DNA of 64,000 bases, from assembly GCA_013397115.1 (NCBI GenBank), contig VWZW01005387.1:1753062-1817061 (forward strand). The letters are read 5' to 3'. The stretch is from Edolisoma coerulescens. Lineage: Eukaryota; Chordata; Aves; Passeriformes; Campephagidae. Below are positions 1 through 12,800 of this stretch, piece by piece; within the stretch, counting starts at the first letter, position 1, and each line of letters starts with the position of its first letter. The position numbers and the translations under genes were made by a program. The notes below the pieces were generated by a model. The model was not told where the DNA came from. It worked only from the letters and a program-made list of their open reading frames with translations, and searched no databases.

Positions 1-265
1 GGGCCACTTCTGACACGTGTCCCCATTCCATGATCCACATAGTGACACAATAGCTGCAGGGACAAGTGTGTGTAGTATTGGATACCACTTGACATAATAT
101 GACTCATGATCTATAACTTGAAAAGGATACATTACTGAAAGTCAACCCCTTCAAAGCGGTAGGATCCCTAGAAAATATACTCAGAGGATTTTGCTTTGCT
201 TTAACTCTCTAAGAATAGAAACTCCATAGCATCAGTGCAGAGAAGGGTTGCATAGTTCTACTTAC

Positions 266-358
266 CTGCAAAAATATGGCCAAAACAGCTATCCCATCAG
301 TTCTTCTCCTAGCATCAAGGTAATTACTGTATTTGGGATTCCAGTGTAATAAATGTAG
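266..358 (-). CDS. CA3: CA3-like gene 1, exon 4
   Basis: 93 bp, AG acceptor and GTAAGT donor, starting LHLLHWNPKY (third zinc ligand His119) and ending DGIAVLAIFLQ. The middle (DARRRTDG) departs from the usual EALKQ-type sequence; identity to gene 2 exon 4 is only about half, against 75-80% for exons 2 and 3. Confidence 0.95.
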
Positions 359-3300
359 CTTGAAACAAAGAAAAACATGTAAAAAAACCCCATTAGTCAA
401 CAGCAAGCCATCACAGGCTGAATTTACAGTTCTTCACATAACTGTGTGAGTTTGAGGCAACAAAAAATGATAATGAGGCCTTCCAAAAAACAGAAAAGAA
501 AAAGGGATAGCAAAGTCATGTTTTCGTTATATCTGTCATACATTATTAATTATACTACTATTTGCTTTAAAATAACTATAAATATCTTAATAAGAAATTG
601 AAAAAATTAACTGTAATCTCGTCTTAAAGCTGAAGAAAAGCTGCTTAAGCAGGTAGAACATGCAGTTCAGACATCATCTACTGATATGTGATTCATTTCC
701 ATTTAGCATTTAAATTACAGCAATTCTGTCAAAGAAGCCATATGAATGTCATTCATGTGTATTATTAGTCTACATTTCTCATTTTCTTTACAATCCTAAA
801 GTGGTAAAGAACCAAGGTAATTCATTCTTCCCCCTTTCTATCACTGCAATTTTATACTTTTACTATAATTCTGTATTTTCAGAATACTGTTTTAGTAAGT
901 TTGGATTGCTTCTGAGTAATTCAGTCTTCCTGTGCTGTATCACACCAAATTGGTTTGACAACATGGAAACCTTTGTTTCACACAGTATTTTTCTTTTCTC
1001 ATGCTGTGAGAATTACTTCAACCTGATTCATGTCTATAAGAATCGAAGGGAGTAAGAATAAAAACGCACAGATAAATAAATGGAAAGAACTCCCTGGAAA
1101 GCAGACAAATGACAAATTTTGTTCCACCAGAAGAATAGTGACAAATTTTATTTTACACCCTGTTTTAAAGTAAAAAGTGGTGAGTCTTACCTCTCCTGCA
1201 TACCTCACTCCATTCACAACATGCTCCGAGCCGTGGTCGTCAGACGAGCCCCAGTGGAAGTGCAGCTGCCGTAGCCTGTAGACTTGGGGAAGCGGCCCAC
1301 CTCTCAGCACTGCAATTGATAATCTGCAACAGCATCAGACTGAAGTATCTCCCAGTTCTTTTAAATGAAATACATATGTATCTACAATACTTACACACGT
1401 ATTTACATATTTACAGTACAGATGCTCTATGTTCTGAAAATCTGCACTGATTTTAGCCACAGGCCAGGCAACCATCTTCAGCTACATGCACTCACAGGCA
1501 GAGGAGAACTTTGGAGTCTAGGCTTCCACTACAGGCACTAGAGATCATTGATTTAATTCAGCTGCATAAATGCGCACCTAGTACTTTCTGGAATACTCCA
1601 GAGACATCTGGATAGGACTGAGAGACGTGGTCCAGGATCTGTGGAAGAACTGTACTCTAAACCAGTATCTGGAGGCAAGGGGAAACAGATTCAATGTCCT
1701 GTGACAGTGAATACGTCACGGGATGCCTGTGTTTGGGTAACTGAAGTATCCCCCTCAGAAGAACAGTCAAGCCTCTAGACTAATTCTGCTTGCCTTAAGG
1801 TAGACACTCAACAGACAGACAGCAACCTGGATTGCTCTCTGGACTCCTTGAACTCCAACTCCATTGCCTCGAATGGCAGTTTAGATGCAACCCACCAACT
1901 TTTAAAATCCCACAATAAGACCCCTAAATTTAGATGTCCTTATCTCCTCCTGATTTGAATCTAGGATTTATAGATACGAAAGTACACAAATATAACCACG
2001 ATTAAGATCAACTACTGAAGGGCTAGATGATAAACAAATTCCCACAAAACACTATAAAATTGTGTATCTTACTGCAGGCTATCACTTATTTGTTTAAAAT
2101 GTTATGAAGTTACTGATGCTGCTTCTGCTCTAATGGCTTCTCCCTCTGGTTATGGAAGAGGAGAGAGAAAGCAGCAAATAAGCCAGAAAAGCAATCACTG
2201 AGAATGCAAGCTATTTTACTAAAGAAAAGTTCAGCCCGTGATGAATGATACCTAGTATTCTAAATAATCTTAACATTTATAAATAAAATTGTAAACGAAG
2301 GCGGTCTATTTGAAAGGATCAATAAAATATAAAGAACGTATTTACATTCACCAAATACTAAAAGATACTCAATTTTCATTCACTTTTCTTGAGGACAGAA
2401 TTTACAGCATTCCTATAGAACATTCAGCAGTTCTCAAGAACAGGTCTTTATATGCCAGAGAAAAATATCCTTGAATATGAAAAGAAAATAATTAAATCCA
2501 TTATCGTCTCAAGAAATACAGCACTAAGAGTACTGCTGTTATTGATGCCTTAGGATTTAGCTTTTATATTTTTCAGATCCTGTACTGCTTTAGTCTGTAA
2601 CTCTAAAACTCCACAGCCTGTTGGCTACTGTTCTCCCATTGTGGTTAGACATAACAAACCCTCTCTGGGCCTGGACTCAAGGACACCTTGTTGTCCCAGG
2701 CCCCGAAATATTTAAACTAAGCCTCTGGGAAGGGGGAGCAAACCTGGGGTAACTACATCATTACCTGAAATTGTAATTGGAGAATTAACCCTGATATGCA
2801 AGTGGACCAAAGTTATAAAAATGTGAAAAACTCGTGACCCAGCGTCCATCTTGGGTGTGGCCCCTCAGAGGCTTTTTGACTGCCCAAGGTGTACCTATTG
2901 AAGGCCCTTCAATAAACACCTGCTTTTATTATCTTAATCTTGTCTAGCCTCTGTTTTCAGGTAGCTACTTCAAGGCATCATTATTCACAACAAATTCCTT
3001 TTACTTCTTCCCACAGATTCAGAACTGTGGTCAACACAGTCAGGATTAAGAGCAGTAGCTGACAAGGCCATCAATTCTCCACTAAAATAGAACTGTAAGG
3101 CCAAATAATCCTCTTTAAGGTAAAAAGATGTCATTATTTCCACTGATGGGCCACCAGCAGACATTTTTGATTGGGCATTAGGTGAAGCTCTGCATCATCT
3201 CCTGCCAACACATTCCAGCTTCACTCATCTATAAACAGACAGTAACTTTTACCTAGCACACTTCAAACAGACAGAAAGATGAAAAAAGCATCTCCTGAAG

Positions 3301-6300
3301 GACAAAAAGGTGTTTCCTTTCTTTTAATTACAAGTGTGTCGTATTAAACATATAAATATATGAAATGCCAATGTAAGTAAATGAACTGTTCCTGCATTTT
3401 AAAAAAGGAAAAGTAAACAAAACCATCAGAAGAACTAAGTTCTCCAATATTTAAAACATTAAAAATCCCAAACTATGTCTGCATAGCTCAAAGTTAGTAA
3501 GTTTTGGTGGGGTTTTTTTTGAGCATGTGCTTTGGAACTTAAATTCTAAACATATCTTTATCCTCTTGGGCTTTTGTTTTCAATACTATGCAAATAAAAA
3601 TGCACAACCACATAACAGAAAAAGAATATAAAATAAAAGTTTATAAAAGAAGAGATGGTACCTTGACATTATTTCTCAGCAATGCTAGTATATAATATTT
3701 ACATGTAACAGGGAATTTTTCTGACACTTATTACACAGGAAATGTTCACCTTAAATACCTGAGAGTCACGGCAGAATTACCAAAATGTAACTCCCTTAAA
3801 CTTTCTGTCATTAAAGTAACATGGCCCAGGTGTAGGAATATATAAACCAGCCCAGGAAGACAGGGGAGAAAAGTATTCCCTCCTTTTTTGGTGCCTTATT
3901 GTTGCAAACTCTCAACCCATTGCTCTAAATGGGCTTGCACACCACCCTCAGTGACCCATCAGTGCCTGGTACCAGACATAAAAATGTCACGTCAGTCTTG
4001 CCCAAATTCCGCACCCCCTACACACCCTCATTGAAGAATGATCTATCACAGAACAATCCTACATGGACACACACGTGGACATCTGCTCTGGAAAAAAGCT
4101 CACCTTTTATTTGATCTGTCATCAGCTGAGCAGCATGAGACGAAAAGGGCTAATAAAAGAATGGGCTTTTTTCACTTTCAATGTAATCACTAAGGCAAAT
4201 GTTGCACAGAAGGATGTTACTAAGGCAAGAAAACCCTGTCTCTCACTCTGTGACACAGCAAAATGAAGCTATCATGCAGCTGAGTGGAGATGGCTGCTCC
4301 AGTCACTTTACTTCAGCTAGCTGGGTGACCTTGACAACAGAAAAGTGACAAGAAGCTTTTCAAATATGTGCATCCACTTGCTGAGCAGCTTCTGTAGGGG
4401 TCTGGTTGTTAATCTGTGTTAGTGTCAATTGTCATTTGCCCTCACTAAGGTAAAACTGGCGAAGTTATGCCTACAAAAATGCCTTCCCTGTTGCAGTAAA
4501 GGCATACCAAGAAAGCTAGGTGGAAAAACCCTCAGAAGAACAAAACAGACTCATGAGATGAGTTGCGTTTATGAACATGAGAAGAAATGACTGTTCTAGG
4601 AAGATTTATGATCTCGCATCCTGCCAAATCGATAAAATGAACTGGTAAAACACAATGAAGTTAAATTAGTAATGTAGTACTGCATGACAATTGAGAAGAC
4701 ATATTACCTTTGTTATACTGCTTCATAATAGAATCTAACAGTGCAGTACAGAAACCACAGCAGTTTCACATCAGTGTCACATTTTAAAAGTCATAAAAAA
4801 GCCTCTGCGCAGACAAGGACCTCTGTACTGAAACCATCTGGCTAACTGCAGGGATAAAATGTGTTTCTGAAAAGCTTTTGGAACTCAAATTTCAGTTCTC
4901 ACTGAAATTTTCTCTAAGCAAGCACTGAATACATATGCAGAAGGATTACTTTTGTTTCTATTTGAACTTTGTACTCTGTTAGGGACAGACTGGGAAAGAG
5001 AAGTGTCAGACAGAAGCCTGTCAGCCTGCCACTCACCCTCACCTACACTGTAACACATCTTTGCCAGTTTTGTGCCCCTTGATCACAGCCTGTTCATCAC
5101 TGAGCTTCCAAATGATCTGTTTGGGCTGAATAGGTGGCCACCCCACCTCCAGAGGCAGAAAACTGACAGTCCTCTGTGTAACTGTAGCCTCAGCAGGCCT
5201 TTGACTAGAACTAAAAGTCAAGCACTTTTAATTCTAACAATGGAAATTCAAACTTAACAGAAGCTCAAATCCTAAATTCCCTGAACCCAAGTACAGGAGT
5301 TCTCAATACCTTCATGCAGACACTACAAATGACAGATCTATCATTACACTGAAGGAAGAATTTTAACTTTGCTGCCTTTTGCCTTATGCAGTACAGCCAT
5401 TGAGTGGTATATATGTACCACAGCTGCAAAAGTACTGGGATTTTGTGGTGCTATTCTTGTAACAGCTACTGGTTTTCTCCAGTGTAAGTTCAGCAGACAA
5501 AATGTTAAGTAACATTTGGCAGGAATCAACCAAAACTGGGATGTCTATGAACAGACATCCCCCTGGTTTAATTAAAGTTCCTGGGGTTTGTCCTCACTCT
5601 ATAATAACCAGTCAACAAATGAATATTTTATTTACCAGAAGTTGATAATCACAATTTCATTTTCAAAAATAAATGAGATTTCCTGCAAAGGGGTATTTGA
5701 GGAAATTCTGGCCACAAGCCCTAGTCATGCTTAAAGAGTTGATTAGCAACAAGCTCCGACTTCTTACAGCAACTGTCTCTAATTTTTTTTTTTTTTTTCA
5801 TCATCCACTTTCAAAGCCACACATTTCTTTGATAGGAAAGATTCTGAAAACAGCATCAAGGTAACCATGTCAGAATGTGTGCCTGCACTGAGGTACTCCA
5901 AGCCTTTAAAGGTCACCCATCTGAACGCCAGTAAAAGAAGAAGTAGGAATCTGTTTGGTTGATGAACGCCCATAGAAAGTGCCAACAAAAACAACAGACA
6001 AAGAGAAAGGATGATGGAAGGCCATGTGATGTAGCCTTAGTGTATGTCTCCTCAGCTGCTCTGTCTGGGTTCCATTACCAGACTTTTGTATCTTTACTGT
6101 TTCTCAAACAATCAACCACCTTGGTGTAACCATCAAACCAAGGTATTACAACAAAAAGCCAGAGTCATTAACTGTAAAGAAGTTCTATATCTCACACAGC
6201 ATCACGACAATAGTCCCACCAGTTAGAAGCTCTCAGGACACTTCTCTGACATTAATATTTTGGAATTTTAGAAACAAACGGATTCTGCTAGTGGAAACAA

Positions 6301-9300
6301 GATTTCAGCCCTAATTCAAACCAGAATTGGGTCACTGCTGGATCTAAAAGAGTATCTGAATTGCCAGTCATGCCAAAAAAACACAGCAGTGGTAGGCAGC
6401 CAAAGTACCCAAGTTCCGGTGTGTGTTTTACTGGGCCTAGCCACCTAGAAGGTTTGATTTTAGCTCCCAGTTCTTTCCTGAATTTTGAGACTCCAGCCTC
6501 CACCTGCAATCATTTTACAGTGCATAAGGTCCATCTACATCGGTATGGCAAGGCAGGAAACTGAGTCCACAAGAATCCATTAACTTGTATGGACAGGCAG
6601 CAGAGGCATGATATTGCTCCTACAGAAACTTCATCTGTCAGCAAAGTCAGCAAAGCTTTCAATTTTATAGCAGATTCTCAAAGTCAACCAGACTTTATAA
6701 ATAGCTGGAAACAAATTCTCAAATTCCTTCCACTGGGCTAACCCCAAACATAAAAGTAATAAGGCCTTTTTCAACATAGTACCTGAATTACATTGGACGA
6801 CACTCTGTCTAATTGTTTGAATTTAAGAAACTGTCCCCAGTTGTGAATACTCCAAGTGTTCTTGGCAGAAGACACAATGGATGGAAAACCTGGAGACATC
6901 CAAAGTAATTAATTTTATCACTCACTTTGGCAATTTATTCAGCAATCTATTTCATCCAAACTAACGAAAATCTAGACAGAAGTACAGATATGGGTATGAC
7001 CACTATAACTGAAAAGAGTCAGGAAAATAAATGATGCCCTTAGTTTTCTGGTTAACTCAGAAATAATTCAGATAGACAGAGTGATAGATACATAGACAGA
7101 CACAGAGAGAATCAATGTTTTTGTTCCAAAGGAATAAAAGCTTCATTCCTATATGATTGCTATTGCGTATGTATGTTTTGTGCAGCTGGTGGTTCTTTTA
7201 CATAAAAAATAAGCCACTGTACATATCTGAAAAAACTTAAAATGTGTTCAAGTCAGTAGGAGTATGCACAATGGAATTCGTCCTGCAATTAGCATTATAT
7301 TAGAGAAAGAACACCACCCACAGACTCTGCAGGCAATGATATAACAAAGGAAACATAACAACAAACACTGAATGTTTCTTGACTTCAAAGAGTTGAGATA
7401 TACACCTACTTTTTTTTTGCAGTGCGTCACTTTTTATTTCTGAGATCAAAACATAACAGTTACTGAGCAGTTCATCTGAAACAATATTCAGAACATTCTG
7501 AAACTTTCTGCTCTTTGTGGCGAGTGTTGCATCCATGCTGTAGATTGCTGTGCCTGGATACTCCCTCTCATTCAAAAACTGAGTTATTTTAACCATAATT
7601 ACTTTAATTTTTATGCAGAAGATGCAATCATTGGTATATCTGATGCTGTTCTAATACAACAGATGGTAAAAAATGGTAATAGTCATGGAGATCTCATATG
7701 CCACAGCTACATCTCTTTACTTGTGTATCATTTTATCTGACATTAGTAACATTTTTCTTCAAATAACTTTAAAAATTCCCACTTTGCTAGAAAAGTAACA
7801 AAACTCGTGACTGCATTGTAATTTGTGAGCTTTGATAGTATATTAAGTAGTTCAGCTTACATAATTTTTATCCTCAGTTTTCATAAAACCCAACTAATTA
7901 GTTAAAAATCCATTAAATTAAATCCAAATTCATATATACTTAACATGAAACAATCTATCAGTAAAATTTCTCCCAGTAATTACAGCTGTCAATCCTAGTT
8001 ATATTGTAATAGAAAGCGGAAGTTTTAATGCATATAAGAAATAAGTCTGTACACTGTATGCTCACATAGCTGCTTGTGGATAAAAGATTTTGGACATTAA
8101 ACCTGGCACAATGAAATTTATAGCCCTATAATCTTCATTAAGACAAAACCTCCTGAATGCCAAGAGCTTTAACTGATTAAATACCGTGATGTTGTGGCAA
8201 CATCTGGTTTGTTACTTCATTTATCAGAAATTACATGGACAGAGTTTTTAAATATTGTAACTTAAGGTGTTCTGCTGGGCATCTCAAATAGCTAAAATTG
8301 AATTCAGTTCTCACAGATAAAGCCTGGACTCCTTCCTCCTGGAAAGCAACACAACTGCAATGGCTTTTTACAACCCCAGAAATTTATCTTATACCTTAAT
8401 TCACCCTGTATCAAGTTTCTTTGTGGCTCTCTCCATTCCCTAGGATTTTACCTATGAACTTTAAAAGGAGTCCCAGACCTTTCCCAGCAGTAGCACAGGG
8501 TACCAGTTGCAGAAACCTGTACAGCACACACAGGCAGTACACAGAGACCTTCTAACAGCCTGAACACTCAAAAGCAGGCTCTTCCACACAAATTGAGAAA
8601 AAGTCATTTATATATAATGACAATTAGAGATTAAAACAAAACCGACCTGATCTATCAAATGAATCATCAAACACAACTCTGCAGGTTTTCCCATTATTGA
8701 GGATGGTCTTAGCTGAACCAGGATCATAACTAGCAAACCATGGTAGTAGAGAACTATCATAATGAACCTCTTTATTATTGATTTCAATTGGTGACTGATG
8801 GCGTCCTTTTGCAAAAGGGTAATTTTTGTGCCACTGATCTGGTCCTAGAAAAAAGTACAGAGAAGTATTATGAAAACCTTTTTCAGACAGGTATGAATTA
8901 CACTTGTTAAAATTAATGCAAGCTTGGTTTTGCTTGAGTACAGAACATCATTTAGGTGTATTAATAAGTAGGTTACTAATTGCCTGGTTGTTATTCATGC
9001 CTTACCAAGAGTTTCACTATATAAAAACCAATCAGATTGATTTCTAGCTGGAATACTGGATACTTCAAGTCATTCAACTGAATCTAAACTCTTACAGCAA
9101 CCTCAACACTGACTACTAGGAGACTGATAACGTGCCAAGGAAGAAAACCAGAGCTGTATACTCCAAGTCCAGCAGTGGCTAGAAATATGAAGGGATATAC
9201 CCAAATGATTAAAATATGGCACCTTGTACTCATATGGAATAAGAAAAGGCCACCGATCCCTGGACATGCCAGGAATTTGAAACATGGATTTAATTATCAT

Positions 9301-9783
9301 CAAGGTTTTACCAAGAAGTTCATGTGGAAAACGCCTGACCAAAGCTGAGCTGTTCTTCCTGCAGAGGAGCAGGAACAAGAGACCACCAACATGCCCAACC
9401 TCTGCAGGGAGGAGGGCCCTGCAGCCCAGCACTGCTCTTCCTGCATTAGGGCTAGCCTAAAGCCGCATTTCATCGCTATGTCAAATTTTAATTTACATCA
9501 ACAGTAGGAAAACTGATATTTAACTTAGAGACCCCCAGCCATTGACCTCTCCTTCCACCAGCTTCGCCTCTTCCGCGCCTGCGAGCGACAACCAAGCGGC
9601 CTCGGCCACGCCACCTGCACAGCCCCGGGCCCGCCTGGAGCCCGTATCCCCCGGCATGCTCCCTGGGGAAGCGGGGCCCCCGTTCTGCCCGGGTTTCGGT
9701 GCCAACAGGAGCGGCCCGGCCGCGGCCCCGCGCTCACCGTTGTCGCTGTCGTAGCCCCAGGGGTAGTAGTTGGGGTTGATCAT
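266..9783 (-). CDS. CA3: Carbonic anhydrase 3-like gene 1 (exons 1-4, 3' end outside window)
   Basis: Cytosolic alpha-carbonic anhydrase (CO2 + water to bicarbonate + proton). Coding exons on the minus strand are 9738-9783, 8647-8844, 1191-1309 and 266-358 (46, 198, 119, 93 bp), the standard sizes and phases of the vertebrate CA1/2/3/13 family. They give the first 152 residues; exons 5-7 lie beyond base 1. Visible hallmarks are WGY near the N terminus, QSPIEI, NNGKTCRV (Lys64 and Arg67 in CA2 numbering, as in CA3), RLRQLHFHWG (Arg91, zinc ligands His94 and His96), GSEH (Glu106) and LHLLHWN (zinc ligand His119). Lys64/Arg67/Arg91 favour CA3, the slow muscle-type isozyme, over CA1, CA2 or CA13. 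The N terminus (MINPNYYPWGY) is about three residues longer than usual. Residue 198, the other CA3 diagnostic, is in the missing exon 6, so the isozyme call rests on the first half. Confidence 0.9.
359..1190 (-). other. Intron 3 of CA3-like gene 1
   Basis: 832-bp AT-rich intron with consensus borders. No repeat or other gene recognised. Confidence 0.9.
1191..1309 (-). CDS. CA3: CA3-like gene 1, exon 3
   Basis: 119 bp, CAG acceptor and GTAAGA donor. Encodes VLRGGPL, RLRQLHFHWGSSDDHGSEH and VRYAGE, containing two zinc ligands (His94, His96) and Glu106. About 80% identical to gene 2 exon 3. Gly replaces the usual Ala just before the terminal Glu. Confidence 0.95.
2640..2985 (+). mobile_element. 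Solo LTR of an endogenous retrovirus (approximate ends)
   Basis: The sequence begins TGTGGTTAGACATAAC, has a TATA-like TTATAAAAAT, a segment resembling bird ERV LTRs (GACCCAGCGTCCATCTTGGG), then a polyadenylation signal AATAAA at 2911-2916 followed by a T-rich stretch and a CCTCTGTTTTC tail. No internal gag/pol/env sequence flanks it, so it is a solo LTR. Clean target-site duplications were not found and the ends are approximate. Confidence 0.65.
5783..5798. repeat. Poly-T run (16)
   Basis: Sixteen consecutive T on the plus strand within intron 2 of gene 1. Confidence 0.9.
7071..7110 (+). repeat. Imperfect GATA/GACA microsatellite
   Basis: Degenerate array of GATAGA and CAGACA units in intron 2 of gene 1. 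Confidence 0.7.
8647..8844 (-). CDS. CA3: CA3-like gene 1, exon 2
   Basis: 198 bp between a TAG acceptor and a GTCGGT donor. It begins PDQWHKNYPFAKG and ends FDDSFDRS. It carries Lys64 and Arg67 in NNGKTCRV. It is 75% identical to exon 2 of gene 2 over 65 residues (counted by eye). The unusual GTCGGT donor is shared by both genes. Confidence 0.95.
8845..9737 (-). other. Intron 1 of CA3-like gene 1
   Basis: 893 bp between the GTGAGC donor of exon 1 and the acceptor of exon 2. Its 5' part lies in the CpG island. The counterpart in gene 2 is only 80 bp. Confidence 0.85.
9738..9783 (-). CDS. CA3: CA3-like gene 1, coding exon 1
   Basis: ATG at 9781-9783 in a good Kozak context (ACC before ATG, A at -3). 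It encodes 15 codons plus one base (phase 1) and ends AACG before a GTGAGC donor. The start was chosen because it lies about 50 bp downstream of a TATA box and the frame runs into WGYDSDNG, the family's N-terminal motif. Confidence 0.9.
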
Positions 9784-9833
9784 GGTGCGGTGCCGGCGGC
9801 TCTCGCAGCACGGTGGCCACGTCTCACGGCGGC

Positions 9834-9841
9834 TTTTTATA
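9834..9841 (-). promoter_or_regulatory. TATA box of CA3-like gene 1
   Basis: TATAAAAA on the minus strand, about 50 bp upstream of the ATG, within GTCTATAAAAAGC, a 13-mer found identically at the gene 2 promoter. A G-rich GC-box-like sequence (gggggcgggg, 9901-9910) lies about 60 bp further upstream. Transcription should start near 9808 (inferred from the usual 25-30 bp spacing). Confidence 0.85.
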
Positions 9842-12800
9842 GACTCCCGCCAAATCCATGCCCGTCCCCGCCGCCCGAGGGCCGGGAGGGCCCGGGAGCC
9901 GGGGGCGGGGAGAGCCGCGCCGCCTCGCACCGCCCGCCCGGCTCCCGCTGTCCCCCGGGAATGCGGGGGAAGGAGCCGGCCCGGGACCGTGCCGGAAATG
10001 CCCCGCGACGGGAAGGGGCTGCCACCGCCTGCCGCGGCGCCGAGGAGATGGGAACATAGAAAAGCACGGATGTCCAGCACTAAGCACAGGCAATGTAGGA
10101 ATAGTTTTCAAATTCAAGTGCATGTGTACGCATACATGCGCGGACACACAGCCAGATCAACCAGGACGCCTTAGCCTGGCTGGCTGCTGAATGAAATGTG
10201 CAGGTCACAGGCAGGCTGGCGGGGCTTTCTATGGCTTTTTGCGGAAAGCCTCTTCGGCGTAAGGCCTGTCCGCTTCGGAGGGGCAGGGTGCCTCCCCAGG
10301 AACCCGCTTTGGAGACGTTTCCCTCCGGGTGTGTGGCATAGCCCTGATCCAGGAGCCAGCAGGGGGTGAGAGGATGAGTCCAATATCTTCTCCGTGCAAA
10401 TGCCTATCACAGGTTCGCACCCTGCCCTATGAAATTCCCGTGTATTCGCTTGGGTTCCAGCGCTGCTCCCTGCTGGGCGGTTTCCCGTTGCCTTCATAAA
10501 CAGCTTCCCTGCAAAAATTCGGTGGCATTAATTGCTCCAGCCTTTAAAAAGGTGCTGCTTCCTCTACGCAAGGTTTCTTGGAAAATGGAAATCATTAAAC
10601 TAGCTGAAGATCCAGCTCCTGCCAGCTCCAGATAAAATCGTTATTATCAAATTAAGACAGGATTTGTTTGTTTTGCTTCAGCTCTAATTCTCCTTTCATT
10701 TAGCAGGGTGTTATGCGTCAGATTGCACTTAAAATTGTGAGCATACTTGCTAGCAGGCATGTATTCCTTATGTGACACAGAGAAATCAAATTACTTCTAA
10801 AAATATTTGTTATTCCAACACACAGGGAATTGCCAGATGAGATGGAGAAGACAGAGGTTAGCACCAGTGGTGTAAAATGGATGAGAGACTAAGTAGAAGA
10901 CAAGACACTGGACTGAAAGGCGAATTACTATGATTTAAATTTTAGGAGACTTTCTGTATAAGAAGGAGTGAGCTTATTTTACTTGGTAGTAATGAAGTGA
11001 AGGAAAAAAATACAAGTTGGTTGAAGAAAAATGCAAATGGCACAGGATGGAAGTGTGGAGTCATCGTGCAGAAAAATTCAGTATCCCTGAATGTTGTGGA
11101 AACCACAGTGGGCAAAGTTTAGTAGCTGAAAGTGCTACATGGTGGTCTTGAATCATTGCCCTGGCTGATAGATTTTTTTCTGATATGAAGAGGAAGTGAA
11201 AGAGAAGGAATAAGAGTGGGTCTGTTGTTGATAATATGTCAATACGCATTGCCATGCAGGAACTGCTCACAAAAAACCCCAGGAACTAACCAAGGACATG
11301 TCATTGGAGCTGGAGAGACCCTGGTATGACCTCCTCTGAGACAGGTCTGTTGGCCTCATGAAGCTGAATTACGATGAATTGCAACAGGTGCAGGGGAGAC
11401 AAGGCCATTAAAGAGCCTCTTTTATAAGATGAGACTATAAAAGCTTAGTGTGCTTTGCTTAGCAAACAAATGGTAAGAGGGTAAGTGGCAGCTGTCTGTA
11501 TACACACTTCATCAGAGAGGTAAACACCAACAAACTACAAGAGTTATTGAAGAGCAGTGTTAGCCAATGAACAATCACGTATAACTTTGCCATGAACAAT
11601 TTGAGGCAAGATAACAGATCAAGGTTTGAAACCACCCAAGGTATTCCCGTGACTTTGCAATATTAAAAGTGGAGACATGAACAAGGTACACAGGAGCTTT
11701 GTATTTATGCCTGACAGAGCACATACTATTTCCCACCTCTTCCTGAATTTTCACTTCCATTTCTGATCATCTTCTCACTGGCATGACCCACAGACAAATC
11801 TCCAGATCATGAGCATGTGAGATAAAAGCACTGTGTCTTTTAAACCTGCTTTAATGGACAGATTTGAGATTGTACTTTACTGTCTCAATCGGAAGACTCA
11901 GTAGATACTGAAATTTCTGTTCTGAGCTCTCAGGCACAAAGCAATTTTTCAGAGTCAGTGGTTGTTTTGAACTCCTTGGCATTTAGATAACCTAAAAAGG
12001 ACTGTGGAAAGAAGGAAGAAGCAATCTAAGAAAACATTTTTACATTAGACACTTTAATTTAGACCTTTAAATCAAATAAATAAGTTATTTCTGAGGGGGA
12101 AAAAAAGTCTCTTGTGTATCTGCTTTCACTGAGCTCTTTTTCTCTGGGACTTGAGGGTCATCAAGAGGACCAAATGAGACTGGAGGCTTTCTTCTGGCTT
12201 CTTCCACTTTGACCTTCCTTATTCAAGACAGTGTTCTTACCCCTTCCCTCTGGATTTTACTCCTTTCCCCAAGCCCTAGTGTAGTGTGTCCATCAACACC
12301 TCTCTCCAGATGAAATACTCACTTCATTCTCAGAAAAGACCTGTGTAGAATCCCTTAAAAACACTGTTCTTCTGTGCCAGTAAAAAGAAAGCCTTTAAAA
12401 ATCTTTGCTGGGATCTTCATTATTGAACATGGTCTATAAAAAAGAAGTGTTTTAAGAAAATGCACAGATGGCATAGAAGACAACAGTCACGACTGAATTG
12501 GGTCTCAAGCACAAGTGGTCTCAAAAGAGAAGGGAAGCAGCTAGGTAGTCAGGAACACTGGGAGTAGTTCATGAATACAGAGCAGAATAATGAGAGAGCT
12601 AGAAATAGGATTCCAGGATTCTTGATGATTCACCCCATGCACAAAAATCCCTGGAACCTTGACTTCCAACAAGTTTTGTTTTTCTTATATCTTGATGAGA
12701 TACAGAAAGTTATTTCAGGGCAGACCACAGGTCACAATTTGGTGGGACCCCTCTCTGTGTTGCAGCTAATAAATCAAATGCTGCTTTAGAGTAATGTTAA

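Larger units (their letters stand above)
1310..8646 (-). other. Intron 2 of CA3-like gene 1
   Basis: 7.3-kb intron containing a solo LTR (about 2640-2985), a 16-base T run (5783-5798), a GATA/GACA-type microsatellite (7071-7110) and otherwise AT-rich unique-looking sequence. Short open frames are present (for example 7300-7596, minus) but show no recognised domain. Confidence 0.85.
9541..10060. promoter_or_regulatory. CpG island at the gene 1 promoter
   Basis: Sharp rise in G+C and CpG dinucleotides against AT-rich flanks, spanning the end of intron 1, exon 1, the TATA box and about 220 bp upstream. Several long open frames here on both strands are a by-product of GC richness and lack of stops, not genes. 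Confidence 0.8.

Noticed and set aside
7300..7596. 98-codon minus frame in intron 2 of gene 1 as an exon
   Set aside because: No fit to the carbonic anhydrase fold, no good splice context, no recognised domain; gene 2 has no equivalent.
9520..10190. Several overlapping open frames of 70-186 codons on both strands
   Set aside because: They lie in the CpG island, where GC richness removes stops; only the 46-bp exon 1 frame fits the carbonic anhydrase.
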